In this document: positions 8,529 to 18,304 of the stretch, piece after piece
Position numbering within the stretch: position 1 is the first letter of the stretch
Layout: every line of letters begins with the position of its first letter
Position numbers and translations under genes: made by a program
Source of the DNA: Algibacter miyuki
GTDB taxonomy: Bacteria; Bacteroidota; Bacteroidia; Flavobacteriales; Flavobacteriaceae
DNA: 64,000 nt
Reading direction: 5' to 3' (one strand)
NCBI RefSeq assembly: GCF_042427745.1
Contig: NZ_JBHMFA010000004.1
The notes under the pieces: model-generated
Seen by the model: only the letters and a program-made list of their open reading frames with translations
Databases searched by the model: none
Told to the model about the DNA's origin: nothing

Positions 8529-9411
8529 TCCAGTATTGTTAAAAGAAACGGTCGATGGTTTAAATATTAAACCAGACGGCGTGTATGTGGATGTTACTTT
8601 TGGAGGTGGCGGACACAGCAAAGAAATATTAAAGCGTTTAGGTGAAAACGGGAAGTTATTCGCTTTTGATCAAGATTTAGACGCGCTTGAAAATGCAATA
8701 GACGATTCGAGATTTACATTGATAAATGAGAATTTTAGATTTATAAAACGGTTTTTGCGTTTTCATGGAGTGAAAAAAGTAGATGGTGTTTTGGCAGATT
8801 TCGGTGTGTCGTCTCATCAATTTGATGTTGCCGAGCGTGGTTTTTCTACGCGTTTTGAAGCGGATTTAGATATGCGCATGAATCAGGAGAAAGAATTGTC
8901 TGCTTTTCATGTGGTAAATCATTACGAAGAAGAGCAGTTGAAAGATGTGTTTTTACAATATGGTGAATTGCGCGCTGCACCTGCAATGGCAAAGCTTATT
9001 GTAGAACACCGAGAGACGGAGCAGATTGTTACTAGTGAACAATTAAAAGCAGTTTTGAAAAAGTTTTTGCCACCGAGACATGAAAATAAAGTGTTGGCGC
9101 AAATTTATCAGGCGATTAGAATTGAAGTGAATCAGGAAATTGAAGCTTTAAAAGAATTTTTAGAGCAAACTCCAGAGATTTTAAATGAAAATGGGAGGTT
9201 GAGTTTTATCTCGTACCATTCTTTGGAAGATCGTTTAGTGAAGCGCTTCATTAGAAATGGTTTGTTTGAAGGCGAGCCAGAGCGAGATATGTTCGGAAAT
9301 TTTGAAGTGCCTCTTAAAAAAGTAGGTGGTTTAATTGTACCGTCGAAAGAAGAAATAAAAATAAATAACCGTGCAAGAAGCGCCAAGTTGCGTATTGCAG
9401 AAAAAAAATAA
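8515..9411 (+). CDS. rsmH: 16S rRNA (cytosine1402-N4)-methyltransferase RsmH
   Basis: SAM-dependent methyltransferase (formerly MraW) that N4-methylates C1402 in the 16S rRNA decoding site. The SAM-binding motif is VDVTFGGGGHS, followed by FDQDLDAL, the motif ADFGVSSHQFD and a C-terminal SYHSLEDRLVKRF. The chosen start at 8515 (MEYHNPVLLK) matches homologues; an upstream ATG pair at 8503 adds four residues of no known use. It overlaps the end of mraZ by 14 bp, which suggests translational coupling. Confidence 0.95.
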   Translation: MEYHNPVLLKETVDGLNIKPDGVYVDVTFGGGGHSKEILKRLGENGKLFAFDQDLDALENAIDDSRFTLINENFRFIKRFLRFHGVKKVDGVLADFGVSSHQFDVAERGFSTRFEADLDMRMNQEKELSAFHVVNHYEEEQLKDVFLQYGELRAAPAMAKLIVEHRETEQIVTSEQLKAVLKKFLPPRHENKVLAQIYQAIRIEVNQEIEALKEFLEQTPEILNENGRLSFISYHSLEDRLVKRFIRNGLFEGEPERDMFGNFEVPLKKVGGLIVPSKEEIKINNRARSAKLRIAEKK

Positions 9412-9451
9412 AGCAAAATCAGCTTTTAAATAAGGTGATGCTTATCGTGCA

Positions 9452-9775
9452 TTGGGAGTTAAAAATAACATATACGACATATTAAAAGGAACTTTTTTAG
9501 TCAGCGACGATTCGTTTAAAAATTGGCGCATGATTTTGTTTGTTTCCGCATTAGCGATAGTGATGATAGCGAGTTCGCATAGTGCTGATAAAAAAGTGTA
9601 CGAGATTTCTAAATTGAATAATGAAGTTAAAGAAATGCGTTCGGCATTTGTGGATGGGCGTTCAAAACTGCAACGATTAAAAATGGAATCCACCGTATTG
9701 AGTAAAATGAAAGAAAAAGGATTGGCAACATCAACAACGCCAGCAAAAAAGATAAAAGTTAAATCGCAAAACTAA
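9452..9775 (+). CDS. ftsL: FtsL-like cell division protein
   Basis: Small bitopic division protein, 107 aa, in the FtsL slot between rsmH and the division transpeptidase. It has a cytoplasmic N terminus, one membrane helix (about residues 27-43, MILFVSALAIVMIAS), then a heptad-like coiled coil (YEISKLNNEVKEM...) and a Lys-rich tail. FtsL partners FtsQ and FtsB-like proteins and helps activate FtsW-FtsI. TTG 9452 is the only usable start, because a stop codon at 9431 closes the frame upstream. The call rests on position and architecture, since FtsL sequence is weakly conserved. Confidence 0.85.
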   Translation: MGVKNNIYDILKGTFLVSDDSFKNWRMILFVSALAIVMIASSHSADKKVYEISKLNNEVKEMRSAFVDGRSKLQRLKMESTVLSKMKEKGLATSTTPAKKIKVKSQN

Positions 9776-9783
9776 AGTGAACT

Positions 9784-11796
9784 TTGGCAATTAACGAAAA
9801 AGGCATATTAAACAGATTGTATTTTATAGCAGGCATCATGTTCGTGTTTGGCTTTGCTGTGCTGTTTAAATTGTTTAGTATTCAATATTTGCAAGGTGAT
9901 AAATACAGGGCGTTAGTTGAAACTCGAGATGTGCAAAATATTACCATTCCTGCCAATCGTGGTAATGTGTATTCCGATAATGGTGGGTTGTTAGCAACGT
10001 CTATTCCGAAGTATAATATTGCAATTGATGCTGTAGTATCGCCAACAAAAAAGTTTGAACAATTTATAAAACCTTTATCAGATTCCCTTTCAAAATATTC
10101 TGGAAAATCTTCAGCTTATTATGAGAAGTCTATTAGAAAAGCGCGTGTTAATAAAAATCAATATTTACTATTAGCAAAAAATATTAATTACACCGATTAT
10201 GTGCGGTTTAGGAATTTTCCGCTTTTAGAGCTTGGTGCTATTCCGGGCGGACTTATAGTGAGTCAGAAAACTAAACGTGAATTTCCAATGGGTGCCATTG
10301 CACAACGTTCTATTGGTTACGAGCGTTTTGATGATGAGGGTAATGTAACGCGCGCAGGGATTGATGGTGCTTTTGGTGTAAAATATTTAAGAGGCACCGA
10401 TGGTAAGCGTTTAAAACAAAAAATAGGAAAAAATAAATGGAAGCCACTTACCGATTATAATCAGGTGGAGCCAAAAGACGGGTATGATGTTTATACTACT
10501 ATTGATGTAAATATTCAAGATATCGCTCATCATTCATTATTAGGACAGTTGGAGTATTACGAGGCTGAGCACGGTTGTGTGGTGGTTATGGATGTGAAAA
10601 CAGGTGAAATTAAAGCCATTTCAAACTTAGCAAAAACTAAAAGTGGTGAGTATTACGAAAAACGAAATTATGCTGTTTGGGAGTCTCACGAACCTGGTTC
10701 AACATTCAAAGTTATGGCGGTTATGGCGGCTTTGGAAGATAAAGTGGTAGATACCGCAACAGTTGTAGATACTAAAAAAGGTTCGAAACGTTTTTACGGA
10801 CGTACCATTTACGATTCGCATCATGGTGGTTTTGGGAAAATTTCAGTAGCAAGAGCTTTGGAGGTGTCTTCAAATATTGCTTTGGCCACTATTATTGACG
10901 AAAATTATTCTAAAAAACCCGAGAAATTTATTGATCATATTAAGGATTGGGGTTTAGATAAGCCCCTTGGTGTTTCAATTAAAGGTGAAGGCGATCCTGA
11001 TATTCCGGAACCAGGCGATAAAAAGTGGAGTAGAAATGCCTTGCCATCTATGGCTTACGGGTATAATTTAAGCTTAACGCCGTTGCAAACGCTTACTTTT
11101 TATAATGCTATTGCGAATAATGGTGAAATGGTGAAGCCTAGATTTATTAAAGCGGTTAAGGAGTTTGATGAGGAAATTGAGGTTTTTGAGAAGGAAGTTA
11201 TTAATAAAAAGATTTGTTCGGATAAAACTTTAGGAGAAATCAAAGAGATTTTGAAAAACATTGTGGTAAGAGGAACGGCGAGTAAGTTGTATTCTCCAAA
11301 TTTTTCCATGGCAGGAAAAACAGGGACAGCGCAAACAGAATATTGGATGAAAGATTGGAAGACTAACAAAAGATATATTTCATCTTTTGCGGGGTATTTT
11401 CCAGCTGAAAACCCAAAGTATTCGTGTATTGTAATAATCCATAAGCCAAGTACGAAAAAAGGGTATTACGGAGCCGATGTTACGGGACCTGTTTTTAAAC
11501 GTATAGCTCAAAAAATATTTACTGATACGCCTTTAATTGATGAAGTAAAATCTTTAGATGTGAAAGTCGCTTCTGTCGAAAAGGAATACAATCAGTTTTA
11601 CGAAACCACAAAAACATATAAAACCATTATGCCAAACGTAGTAGGGTTACCTGCAATGGATGCTTTGGCTTTATTGGAAAATATGGATGTGAAAGTTAAG
11701 GTGAAACTTAATGGGAACGGAGTTGTAAAAGAGCAATCAGTAAACAAAAGTACTAAGTTGAAAAATAATCAAACAGTTACGTTAAAAGCATCATGA
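9784..11796 (+). CDS. ftsI: Division peptidoglycan transpeptidase FtsI (class B PBP with PASTA domain)
   Basis: Septal cross-linking enzyme and FtsW partner. One N-terminal membrane anchor (residues 12-30) is followed by the PBP dimerisation domain and the transpeptidase domain. The active-site motifs are S306-x-x-K (GSTFK), S362-S-N364 and K512-T-G. A C-terminal PASTA domain starts around residue 612 (IMPNVVGLPAMDAL), a feature of Bacteroidota FtsI that E. coli FtsI lacks. The start codon is TTG, 8 bp after ftsL. The stop overlaps the murE start by 4 bp. Confidence 0.95.
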   Translation: MAINEKGILNRLYFIAGIMFVFGFAVLFKLFSIQYLQGDKYRALVETRDVQNITIPANRGNVYSDNGGLLATSIPKYNIAIDAVVSPTKKFEQFIKPLSDSLSKYSGKSSAYYEKSIRKARVNKNQYLLLAKNINYTDYVRFRNFPLLELGAIPGGLIVSQKTKREFPMGAIAQRSIGYERFDDEGNVTRAGIDGAFGVKYLRGTDGKRLKQKIGKNKWKPLTDYNQVEPKDGYDVYTTIDVNIQDIAHHSLLGQLEYYEAEHGCVVVMDVKTGEIKAISNLAKTKSGEYYEKRNYAVWESHEPGSTFKVMAVMAALEDKVVDTATVVDTKKGSKRFYGRTIYDSHHGGFGKISVARALEVSSNIALATIIDENYSKKPEKFIDHIKDWGLDKPLGVSIKGEGDPDIPEPGDKKWSRNALPSMAYGYNLSLTPLQTLTFYNAIANNGEMVKPRFIKAVKEFDEEIEVFEKEVINKKICSDKTLGEIKEILKNIVVRGTASKLYSPNFSMAGKTGTAQTEYWMKDWKTNKRYISSFAGYFPAENPKYSCIVIIHKPSTKKGYYGADVTGPVFKRIAQKIFTDTPLIDEVKSLDVKVASVEKEYNQFYETTKTYKTIMPNVVGLPAMDALALLENMDVKVKVKLNGNGVVKEQSVNKSTKLKNNQTVTLKAS

Positions 11797-13256
11797 TGGC
11801 ATTAAAAGACATATTATATAAGGTTTCCTTGAATGCTGTTGTTGGTAGTACGAGTATTGATGTGAGTAACATCGATTTCGATTCTAGAAACATCAGTGCT
11901 GGCGACGTTTTTGTGGCTATTCGTGGTTCTGTTGTCGATGGGCATAAGTATATCGATGTCGCTGTTGAAAACGGTGCAACGGCTGTAGTTTGTGAAGTTA
12001 TTCCTGAAGAAAAAGTAGCTGGTGTAACATATGTTGAGGTTGAAGATTCTAGTAAAGCTTTGGCTTTTATGGCTTCTAATTTTTACGGAGTGCCATCGGA
12101 AAACTTGAAACTTGTTGGTGTTACTGGAACGAATGGAAAAACCACAATAGCAAGTTTGTTGTTTCAGCTGTTTAAAAACGCAGGTTTTAAAGTGGGCTTG
12201 TTGTCTACGGTTAAAATTATGGTTGATAATACGGAATTTAAGGCGACGCATACCACGCCCGATTCTTTGACTATAAATAAGTATTTACAAAAAATGAACG
12301 ATGCCGGTGTTGAGTTTTGCTTTATGGAAGTAAGTTCACATGGTATTCATCAAAATAGAACAGAAGGTTTGCGTTTCGAGGGCGGAATTTTCACGAATTT
12401 AAGCCATGATCATCTCGATTATCATAGCACATTCGCGGAATATCGTGATGTTAAAAAACGATTTTTCGATGGTTTGCCTAAAACGGCATTCGCATTGGTA
12501 AATGCTGATGATAAAAATGGAGCAATTATGCTTCAGAATACAAAAGCTAAAAAACAGACGTATGCTCTAAAAAGCTATGCAGATTATAATGCGCAAATTC
12601 TGGAAAACAGATTTAGTGGGTTGTTGCTTAAAGTGAATGGGAGTGACGTTTGGACACGATTAATCGGGGATTTTAACGCTTATAATGTTTTGGCAATTTA
12701 CGCTACAGCGGAATTGTTAGGGTTAGAAAAAGTGGAAATATTGCGTTTAGTGAGTGATTTGGAAAGTGTAAGCGGGCGTTTTCAGTATTTAATTTCTGAT
12801 GAAAAAATAACGGCCATTGTCGATTATGCGCATACGCCTGATGCATTGAAAAATGTGTTAGAAACCATAAATAGTATTCGTACTAAAAATGAAGAATTGA
12901 TTACCGTTGTAGGTTGTGGAGGTGATAGAGATAAAACGAAACGACCAAAAATGGGGCATATTGCTACGGCTCTAAGTACAAAGGTGATTTTTACGAGTGA
13001 TAATCCGCGAAGCGAAGAGCCTGAAGCTATTTTAAATGATATAGAAAAAGGAGTGGAGCCTCAAAACTTCAAAAAAGCCTTAACTATTTCAGATAGGAAA
13101 CAGGCTATTAAAGCGGCTTGCCAAATGGCGCAACCTAATGATATTATTTTAATCGCAGGAAAAGGGCACGAGGATTATCAGGAAATTAAAGGCGAACGTT
13201 TTCATTTTGATGATTTTGAAACCGTACAAGAGTTATTAAAGCAATTACAGAAGTAA
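11793..13256 (+). CDS. murE: UDP-MurNAc-tripeptide synthetase MurE (meso-DAP type)
   Basis: Mur ligase that adds the third amino acid to UDP-MurNAc-L-Ala-D-Glu. The ATP site is [10 protein letters not shown], the central domain keeps SSHGIHQNR, and the C-terminal domain carries [10 protein letters not shown]. The DNPR signature marks meso-diaminopimelate-adding enzymes rather than lysine-adding ones, so the peptidoglycan is probably the DAP type. At 487 aa it has normal length. Two adjacent ATG codons (11793, 11796) can serve as start; both overlap or abut the ftsI stop, indicating coupling. Confidence 0.96.
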   Translation: MMALKDILYKVSLNAVVGSTSIDVSNIDFDSRNISAGDVFVAIRGSVVDGHKYIDVAVENGATAVVCEVIPEEKVAGVTYVEVEDSSKALAFMASNFYGVPSENLKLVGVTGTNGKTTIASLLFQLFKNAGFKVGLLSTVKIMVDNTEFKATHTTPDSLTINKYLQKMNDAGVEFCFMEVSSHGIHQNRTEGLRFEGGIFTNLSHDHLDYHSTFAEYRDVKKRFFDGLPKTAFALVNADDKNGAIMLQNTKAKKQTYALKSYADYNAQILENRFSGLLLKVNGSDVWTRLIGDFNAYNVLAIYATAELLGLEKVEILRLVSDLESVSGRFQYLISDEKITAIVDYAHTPDALKNVLETINSIRTKNEELITVVGCGGDRDKTKRPKMGHIATALSTKVIFTSDNPRSEEPEAILNDIEKGVEPQNFKKALTISDRKQAIKAACQMAQPNDIILIAGKGHEDYQEIKGERFHFDDFETVQELLKQLQK

Positions 13257-13272
13257 TTATAATAGAAAAAGA

Positions 13273-14514
13273 ATGCTGTATTACCTATTTGAATATTTAG
13301 AAAAACAGTTCCAGTTTCCTGGAGCATCACTCTTTGGGTTTTTAACCTTTAGAGCAGCATTGGCTATGATTTTTGCTTTGTTGTTTTCAACCATTTATGG
13401 GAAAAAAATAATCAACTTTTTGGCTAAAAAGCAAATGGGTGAAACTATTCGTGATTTAGGTTTAGATGGACAAAAAGAAAAAGCAGGTACGCCAACGATG
13501 GGCGGAATCATTATCATTCTAGCAACTTTAATTCCGGTGGTTTTATTGGCTAAACTTTCCAATATTTACATCATTTTATTAATTATTACCACCATTTGGA
13601 TGGGGGTTATTGGTTTTATAGACGATTATTTAAAGAAGTTTAAAAATGATAAAGAAGGTTTAAAAGGGCGTTTTAAAATTTTAGGGCAAGTTGGTTTAGG
13701 GATTATAGTGGGCAGTACATTGTTTTTTCATCAAGATGTTACCATGAAGGAAAAATTGCCAATAGAAGAACAACGTGCATTATTGGTAGAAAACCCAGAT
13801 ATAGCGCCATCGAAGTTATTCGCGGCCGAAACGAAATCGACTAAAACAACTATTCCTTTTGTGAAAGGAAATGAAATTGAATACGCCAAGTTAATCACAT
13901 GGATTAGTCCGGATTTAGAAAAATATGCTTGGATAATTTTTATCCTAGTAACTATTTTTATAATTGCAGCCGTTTCTAACGGGGCTAATTTAACAGATGG
14001 AATCGATGGTCTTGCAGCAGGAACGTCAGCCATTATTGTGCTTACATTAGGGATTTTTGCTTGGGTTTCTGGTAATATTATTTTTTCTGAATATCTCAAT
14101 ATTATGTATATCCCTCGGGTTGAAGAAATCACAATTTATATAGCGGCCTTTGTTGGAGCGTTAATTGGTTTTCTTTGGTATAATACCTATCCGGCTCAAG
14201 TTTTTATGGGAGATACGGGGAGTTTAACAATCGGTGGAATTATCGCTGTTATAGCTATTGCAGTGCGTAAAGAGTGGTTAATACCAGTGCTTTGCGGGAT
14301 CTTTTTAGCTGAAAACTTATCGGTAGTTATGCAGGTAAGTTGGTTTAAGTACACGAAGAAAAAATATGGTGAAGGCCGACGTATTTTCAAAATGTCGCCC
14401 TTACATCATCATTATCAAAAATCAGGATATCACGAAAGTAAAATTGTTACCAGGTTTTGGATTGTTGGCATTTTGTTAGCGATACTTTCAATAGTAACAT
14501 TAAAAATAAGATAA
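13273..14514 (+). CDS. mraY: Phospho-MurNAc-pentapeptide transferase MraY
   Basis: Polytopic membrane enzyme that transfers phospho-MurNAc-pentapeptide to undecaprenyl phosphate, making lipid I. Signatures are [17 protein letters not shown] with the catalytic Asp pair, [20 protein letters not shown] and the late SPLHHHYQ motif. At 413 aa it is about 50 residues longer than E. coli MraY. The extra length is a mainly hydrophilic insert at about residues 155-210, between membrane segments, which I believe is usual in Bacteroidota. It starts 16 bp after murE. Confidence 0.96.
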   Translation: MLYYLFEYLEKQFQFPGASLFGFLTFRAALAMIFALLFSTIYGKKIINFLAKKQMGETIRDLGLDGQKEKAGTPTMGGIIIILATLIPVVLLAKLSNIYIILLIITTIWMGVIGFIDDYLKKFKNDKEGLKGRFKILGQVGLGIIVGSTLFFHQDVTMKEKLPIEEQRALLVENPDIAPSKLFAAETKSTKTTIPFVKGNEIEYAKLITWISPDLEKYAWIIFILVTIFIIAAVSNGANLTDGIDGLAAGTSAIIVLTLGIFAWVSGNIIFSEYLNIMYIPRVEEITIYIAAFVGALIGFLWYNTYPAQVFMGDTGSLTIGGIIAVIAIAVRKEWLIPVLCGIFLAENLSVVMQVSWFKYTKKKYGEGRRIFKMSPLHHHYQKSGYHESKIVTRFWIVGILLAILSIVTLKIR

Positions 14515-14558
14515 CATGTTGTTGTGTTTATGAGAGTAAATATTGCAAATAATTAAAA

Positions 14559-15899
14559 ATGAAAAAACGTAGAATTGTCATATTAGGTGGAGGAGAAAGT
14601 GGGGTAGGAACCGCGCTTTTGGCTATGGCTAAAGATTTTGATGTTTTTGTTTCCGATAAGGGAAAAATAAAAGAGAAATATAAAAACGTTCTTATAAATA
14701 ATGCTATTGAATGGGAAGATGAGAAACATTCTGAAGATAAAATTCTGAATGCCGATATCATCATGAAAAGCCCAGGAATTCCAGATAAAGCGCCTTTAGT
14801 GAAACAAATCCGGGAAAAAGGAATTACAATAGTTTCAGAAATTGAATTTGCTTCCAAATTTACCAATGCCACTTTGGTTGCGATCACCGGAAGTAATGGT
14901 AAAACAACAACGGCGACCTTAGCGCATCACATTTTACAGCAAGAATTAGATGTGGGTTTAGCGGGGAATATTGGTGATAGTTTTGCTAAGCAAATTCTAG
15001 AGAACGATTTTGAGAATTATGTATTAGAAATTAGCAGTTTTCAGTTAGATGATATTGTTGATTTTAAACCGAAAATTGCTGTAATAACAAATATTACACC
15101 CGATCATTTAGATCGATACGATTATAATTTTGATAATTATATCGCTTCTAAATTTAGGGTAACCATGAATCAAACAAAAGATGATTATTTGATTTATGAT
15201 GCCGATGACGAGGTGATTGTGAATTATTTAAAAAACAATCCGGTTCAGGCCACATTATTGCCATTTTCATTAGTAAAAGCCATTGAGAATGGCGCGTATT
15301 TAGACAAAGAAAACAATATAAAAATAACAATAGATAACACCCATATAATTATGCCAACTAATAACTTAACACTAGAAGGAAAACACAATATTAAAAATGC
15401 CATGGCAGCATCGACTGTAGCGCATTTGCTTAAAATTAGAAAACAAACGATTCGTGAGAGTCTAGAGAATTTTCAAGGTGTAGAACACAGGTTGGAGAAT
15501 GTGTTAAAAATTAATAAAGTTCAATATATAAACGATTCAAAAGCAACCAACGTAAATGCTACTTATTTTGCTTTAGAAAGCATGAGTTCGCCAACTGTTT
15601 GGATTGTTGGTGGTGTTGATAAAGGGAATAATTATGAAGAATTATTTCAGTTTGTAAACGAAAAAGTAAAAGCGATTATCTGTTTGGGTGCTGATAATGA
15701 AAAACTGATGAGCACATTTGGTAATATGGTAGATGTTATTGTTGAAACACAGTTTATGGGCGAGGCCGTAAAAATAGCTTATAAAATGGCAGAAACAGGT
15801 GATAGTGTGTTGTTATCTCCGGCTTGTGCAAGTTTCGATTTATTCGAAAATTATGAAGATAGAGGGCGTCAATTTAAAGATGCAGTTAGGAAATTATAA
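14559..15899 (+). CDS. murD: UDP-MurNAc-L-alanine:D-glutamate ligase MurD
   Basis: Cytoplasmic Mur ligase that adds D-glutamate to UDP-MurNAc-L-Ala. The N-terminal UDP-binding domain begins RRIVILGGGESGVG; the ATP site is AITGSNGKTTT; the central and C-terminal domains show NITPDHLDRY, HRLENV and YINDSKATN. Its 446 aa are normal for the family. It follows mraY by 44 bp. Together with murE, murG and murC here and murB at 51.5 kb, most of the lipid II pathway is in this window; murF, murA and ddl are not. Confidence 0.96.
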   Translation: MKKRRIVILGGGESGVGTALLAMAKDFDVFVSDKGKIKEKYKNVLINNAIEWEDEKHSEDKILNADIIMKSPGIPDKAPLVKQIREKGITIVSEIEFASKFTNATLVAITGSNGKTTTATLAHHILQQELDVGLAGNIGDSFAKQILENDFENYVLEISSFQLDDIVDFKPKIAVITNITPDHLDRYDYNFDNYIASKFRVTMNQTKDDYLIYDADDEVIVNYLKNNPVQATLLPFSLVKAIENGAYLDKENNIKITIDNTHIIMPTNNLTLEGKHNIKNAMAASTVAHLLKIRKQTIRESLENFQGVEHRLENVLKINKVQYINDSKATNVNATYFALESMSSPTVWIVGGVDKGNNYEELFQFVNEKVKAIICLGADNEKLMSTFGNMVDVIVETQFMGEAVKIAYKMAETGDSVLLSPACASFDLFENYEDRGRQFKDAVRKL

Positions 15900-15951
15900 T
15901 CCATTTTATAAAAGAATTGTAAAAAAAAGAAGCCTAAAAAGGCATATGTGA

Positions 15952-17145
15952 ATGCAAGCGTTATTTAAAAACATAAAAGGAGATCGGTTAATATGGGCTA
16001 TTGTAGCGCTATTGGCAATACTGTCGTTTCTACCCGTGTACAGCGCGGCTAGTGATTTGGCGTACAGTAAATATGATGGAAATACTTTTATTTCTTTTGT
16101 AAAGCACTTTATGCATTTAGTTTTAGGGTTTGGTATTATGTATGGCGTACATAAAATACCGTATCGTTATTTTAAAGGCTTGTCTTTAGTGATGCTTCCT
16201 GTGGTTTTTGTGTTGTTGGTTATTACCATGATGCAGGGCACGGTTATGGGCGGTGCGAGTGCTAGTCGTTGGATTAAAATACCGGTGGTAGGCTTGTCTT
16301 TTCAAACATCAACCTTGGCTTTTGTGGTTTTAATGGTTTTTGTAGCGCGCTACATGTCGAAGATAAAGGATGAAGTTATCACGTTTAAATCGTCTATTTT
16401 GCCGCTATGGGGCCCAGTTTTTGTAGTGTTGGCGTTAATATTGCCTTCCAACTTTTCTACCGCAGCGATTATGTTTTTAATGGTGATGATTTTAGTGTTT
16501 CTCGGTGGGTATCCTGTACGTTATTTAGCGGTTATATTAGGCACGGGCTTTATTGCTTTGGTGCTTTTTATTATGGTTGCAAAATTAACTTCGGGACCAT
16601 TACATGTAAAAGTGACTACTTGGGAAAATAGAATTAAAAACTATTCGAATAAGGAAGATACCGATGCCGATTATCAAATTCAAAAGGCGAAAATAGCCAT
16701 TGCATCTGGTGGTGTTACTGGTGTTGGTCCAGGGAAAAGCATTCAGAAACATGCATTGCCACAGTCGTCTTCCGATTTTATTTTTGCTATAATTATTGAA
16801 GAATATGGCTTAATTGGAGGTTTTTCAATCATGATATTATATATGTGGTTGTTGTTTCGTATTGTGATTGTTTCACAAAAATCAGATACGTTTTTCGGAA
16901 AGTTATTGGTGCTAGGTGTTGGTTTGCCTATTGTGTTTCAGGCTTTGATAAATATGGCAGTTGCCGTAGAGTTATTTCCTGTAACAGGACAAACATTACC
17001 ATTAATTAGTAGTGGCGGAACATCTATTTGGATGACCTGTTTAGCGATCGGGATTATATTAAGCGTGAGTGCGAAACGCGAAGAAATTAAAGAGCAAGAA
17101 ATTAATGAAGATAATCCGTTGGAAATCCTGTCGGAAGCTATCTAG
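15952..17145 (+). CDS. ftsW: Septal peptidoglycan polymerase FtsW (SEDS family)
   Basis: Integral membrane glycosyltransferase that polymerises lipid II at the septum with FtsI. About ten membrane segments are visible. SEDS landmarks include SASRWIKIP, the long extracytoplasmic loop near residues 190-265 (SGGVTGVGPGKS), SSSDFIFAIIIEE with the conserved acidic residue, and PLISSGGTSIW near the end. An in-frame TGA just upstream of 15952 fixes the ATG start. It has 397 aa and a hydrophilic C-terminal tail. Confidence 0.95.
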   Translation: MQALFKNIKGDRLIWAIVALLAILSFLPVYSAASDLAYSKYDGNTFISFVKHFMHLVLGFGIMYGVHKIPYRYFKGLSLVMLPVVFVLLVITMMQGTVMGGASASRWIKIPVVGLSFQTSTLAFVVLMVFVARYMSKIKDEVITFKSSILPLWGPVFVVLALILPSNFSTAAIMFLMVMILVFLGGYPVRYLAVILGTGFIALVLFIMVAKLTSGPLHVKVTTWENRIKNYSNKEDTDADYQIQKAKIAIASGGVTGVGPGKSIQKHALPQSSSDFIFAIIIEEYGLIGGFSIMILYMWLLFRIVIVSQKSDTFFGKLLVLGVGLPIVFQALINMAVAVELFPVTGQTLPLISSGGTSIWMTCLAIGIILSVSAKREEIKEQEINEDNPLEILSEAI

Positions 17146-17181
17146 AGTTGAAAAAAATAAATTAATTAAAAAAGAATAAAA

Positions 17182-17199
17182 GTTTCCCTTTCGGGGAAA
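17182..17199 (+). other. UUCG-capped hairpin between ftsW and murG
   Basis: TTTCCCT and GGGGAAA flank the tetraloop TTCG, giving a compact seven-pair stem (the closing pair is U-G) inside the ftsW-murG spacer, about 11 bp before the murG start. Followed by an A run rather than T, it does not look like a terminator on the coding strand. It could stabilise an mRNA end or affect murG translation. This is inferred from sequence only. Confidence 0.4.
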
Positions 17200-17209
17200 A
17201 AATAAAGGC

Positions 17210-18304
17210 ATGAAACCGTACAAAATTATATTATCGGGAGGTGGAACAGGAGGACATATTTATCCTGCAATCGCTATAGCGAACGAGCTAAAAGTGCGTT
17301 TCCCTGATGCCGAATTTTTGTTTGTTGGCGCAAGCGACCGTATGGAAATGGAAAAAGTGCCACAAGCAGGTTATGCTATAAAAGGCCTTTGGATTTCGGG
17401 TATTCAGCGTAAGCTAACCTTAAAGAATTTGATGTTTCCGTTTAAGCTAATTAGTAGTTTATGGAATGCGTTACGTATCATAAAAAACTTTAAGCCCGAT
17501 GTTGCTATTGGTACAGGAGGGTTTGCAAGTGGGCCTTTATTGCAAGTGGCAAACTTTAAGGGGGTGCCAACTTTACTTCAGGAACAAAATTCGTATCCTG
17601 GAATTACGAATAAATTTTTAGCTTCAAAGGCTAAAAAAATATGTGTGGCTTACGATAATTTGGAACGTTTTTTTCCGAATGAAAAAATAATAAAAACAGG
17701 TAACCCGGTGCGTCAAGGTTTACTCGATATCGATGATAAACGAGAAGAAGCTATAAAATATTTCAATTTAAAAGAAGGAAAGATTACGCTTTTGGTTATC
17801 GGAGGAAGTTTAGGGGCGCGACGTGTGAACCAGTTAATTGAAAAAAAGTTGGACTTTTTTGATGTTCAGAATGTTCAGGTTATTTGGCAATGCGGAAAGC
17901 TGTATTACAAACAATATAAAATTAATGGCAACACAAAATATGTGCAAGTTCATGAGTTTTTAAATAACATGGATTTGGCTTATGCAGCTGCTGATGTGGT
18001 GATTTCTAGGGCGGGTGCAGGTTCTGTTTCCGAGCTTTGTATTGTAGGTAAACCTGTTATTTTTATTCCGTCGCCAAATGTTGCGGAAGATCATCAGACC
18101 AAAAACGCCATGGCAGTCGTAGATAAAGATGCGGCCTTGATTATAAAAGAAGAAGATTTAGAAGCTGATTTCGAAAATAAGTTCTCGCAACTTATTGCAG
18201 CACCCGAACGTCAAGCCGAATTAGGTAGAAATATTAAAAAATTAGCATTAGTAAATGCAACAAAAGATATCGCAGACGAAGTTGAAAAACTTCTTAAAAA
18301 GTAA
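17210..18304 (+). CDS. murG: UDP-GlcNAc:lipid I transferase MurG
   Basis: Peripheral membrane glycosyltransferase (GT28) that converts lipid I to lipid II. The N-terminal glycine-rich loop [12 protein letters not shown], the second loop [10 protein letters not shown], the donor-site [12 protein letters not shown] and [12 protein letters not shown] are all present. Its 364 aa are normal. It begins after a 64-bp spacer that contains a short hairpin and ends directly at murC. Confidence 0.97.
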   Translation: MKPYKIILSGGGTGGHIYPAIAIANELKVRFPDAEFLFVGASDRMEMEKVPQAGYAIKGLWISGIQRKLTLKNLMFPFKLISSLWNALRIIKNFKPDVAIGTGGFASGPLLQVANFKGVPTLLQEQNSYPGITNKFLASKAKKICVAYDNLERFFPNEKIIKTGNPVRQGLLDIDDKREEAIKYFNLKEGKITLLVIGGSLGARRVNQLIEKKLDFFDVQNVQVIWQCGKLYYKQYKINGNTKYVQVHEFLNNMDLAYAAADVVISRAGAGSVSELCIVGKPVIFIPSPNVAEDHQTKNAMAVVDKDAALIIKEEDLEADFENKFSQLIAAPERQAELGRNIKKLALVNATKDIADEVEKLLKK

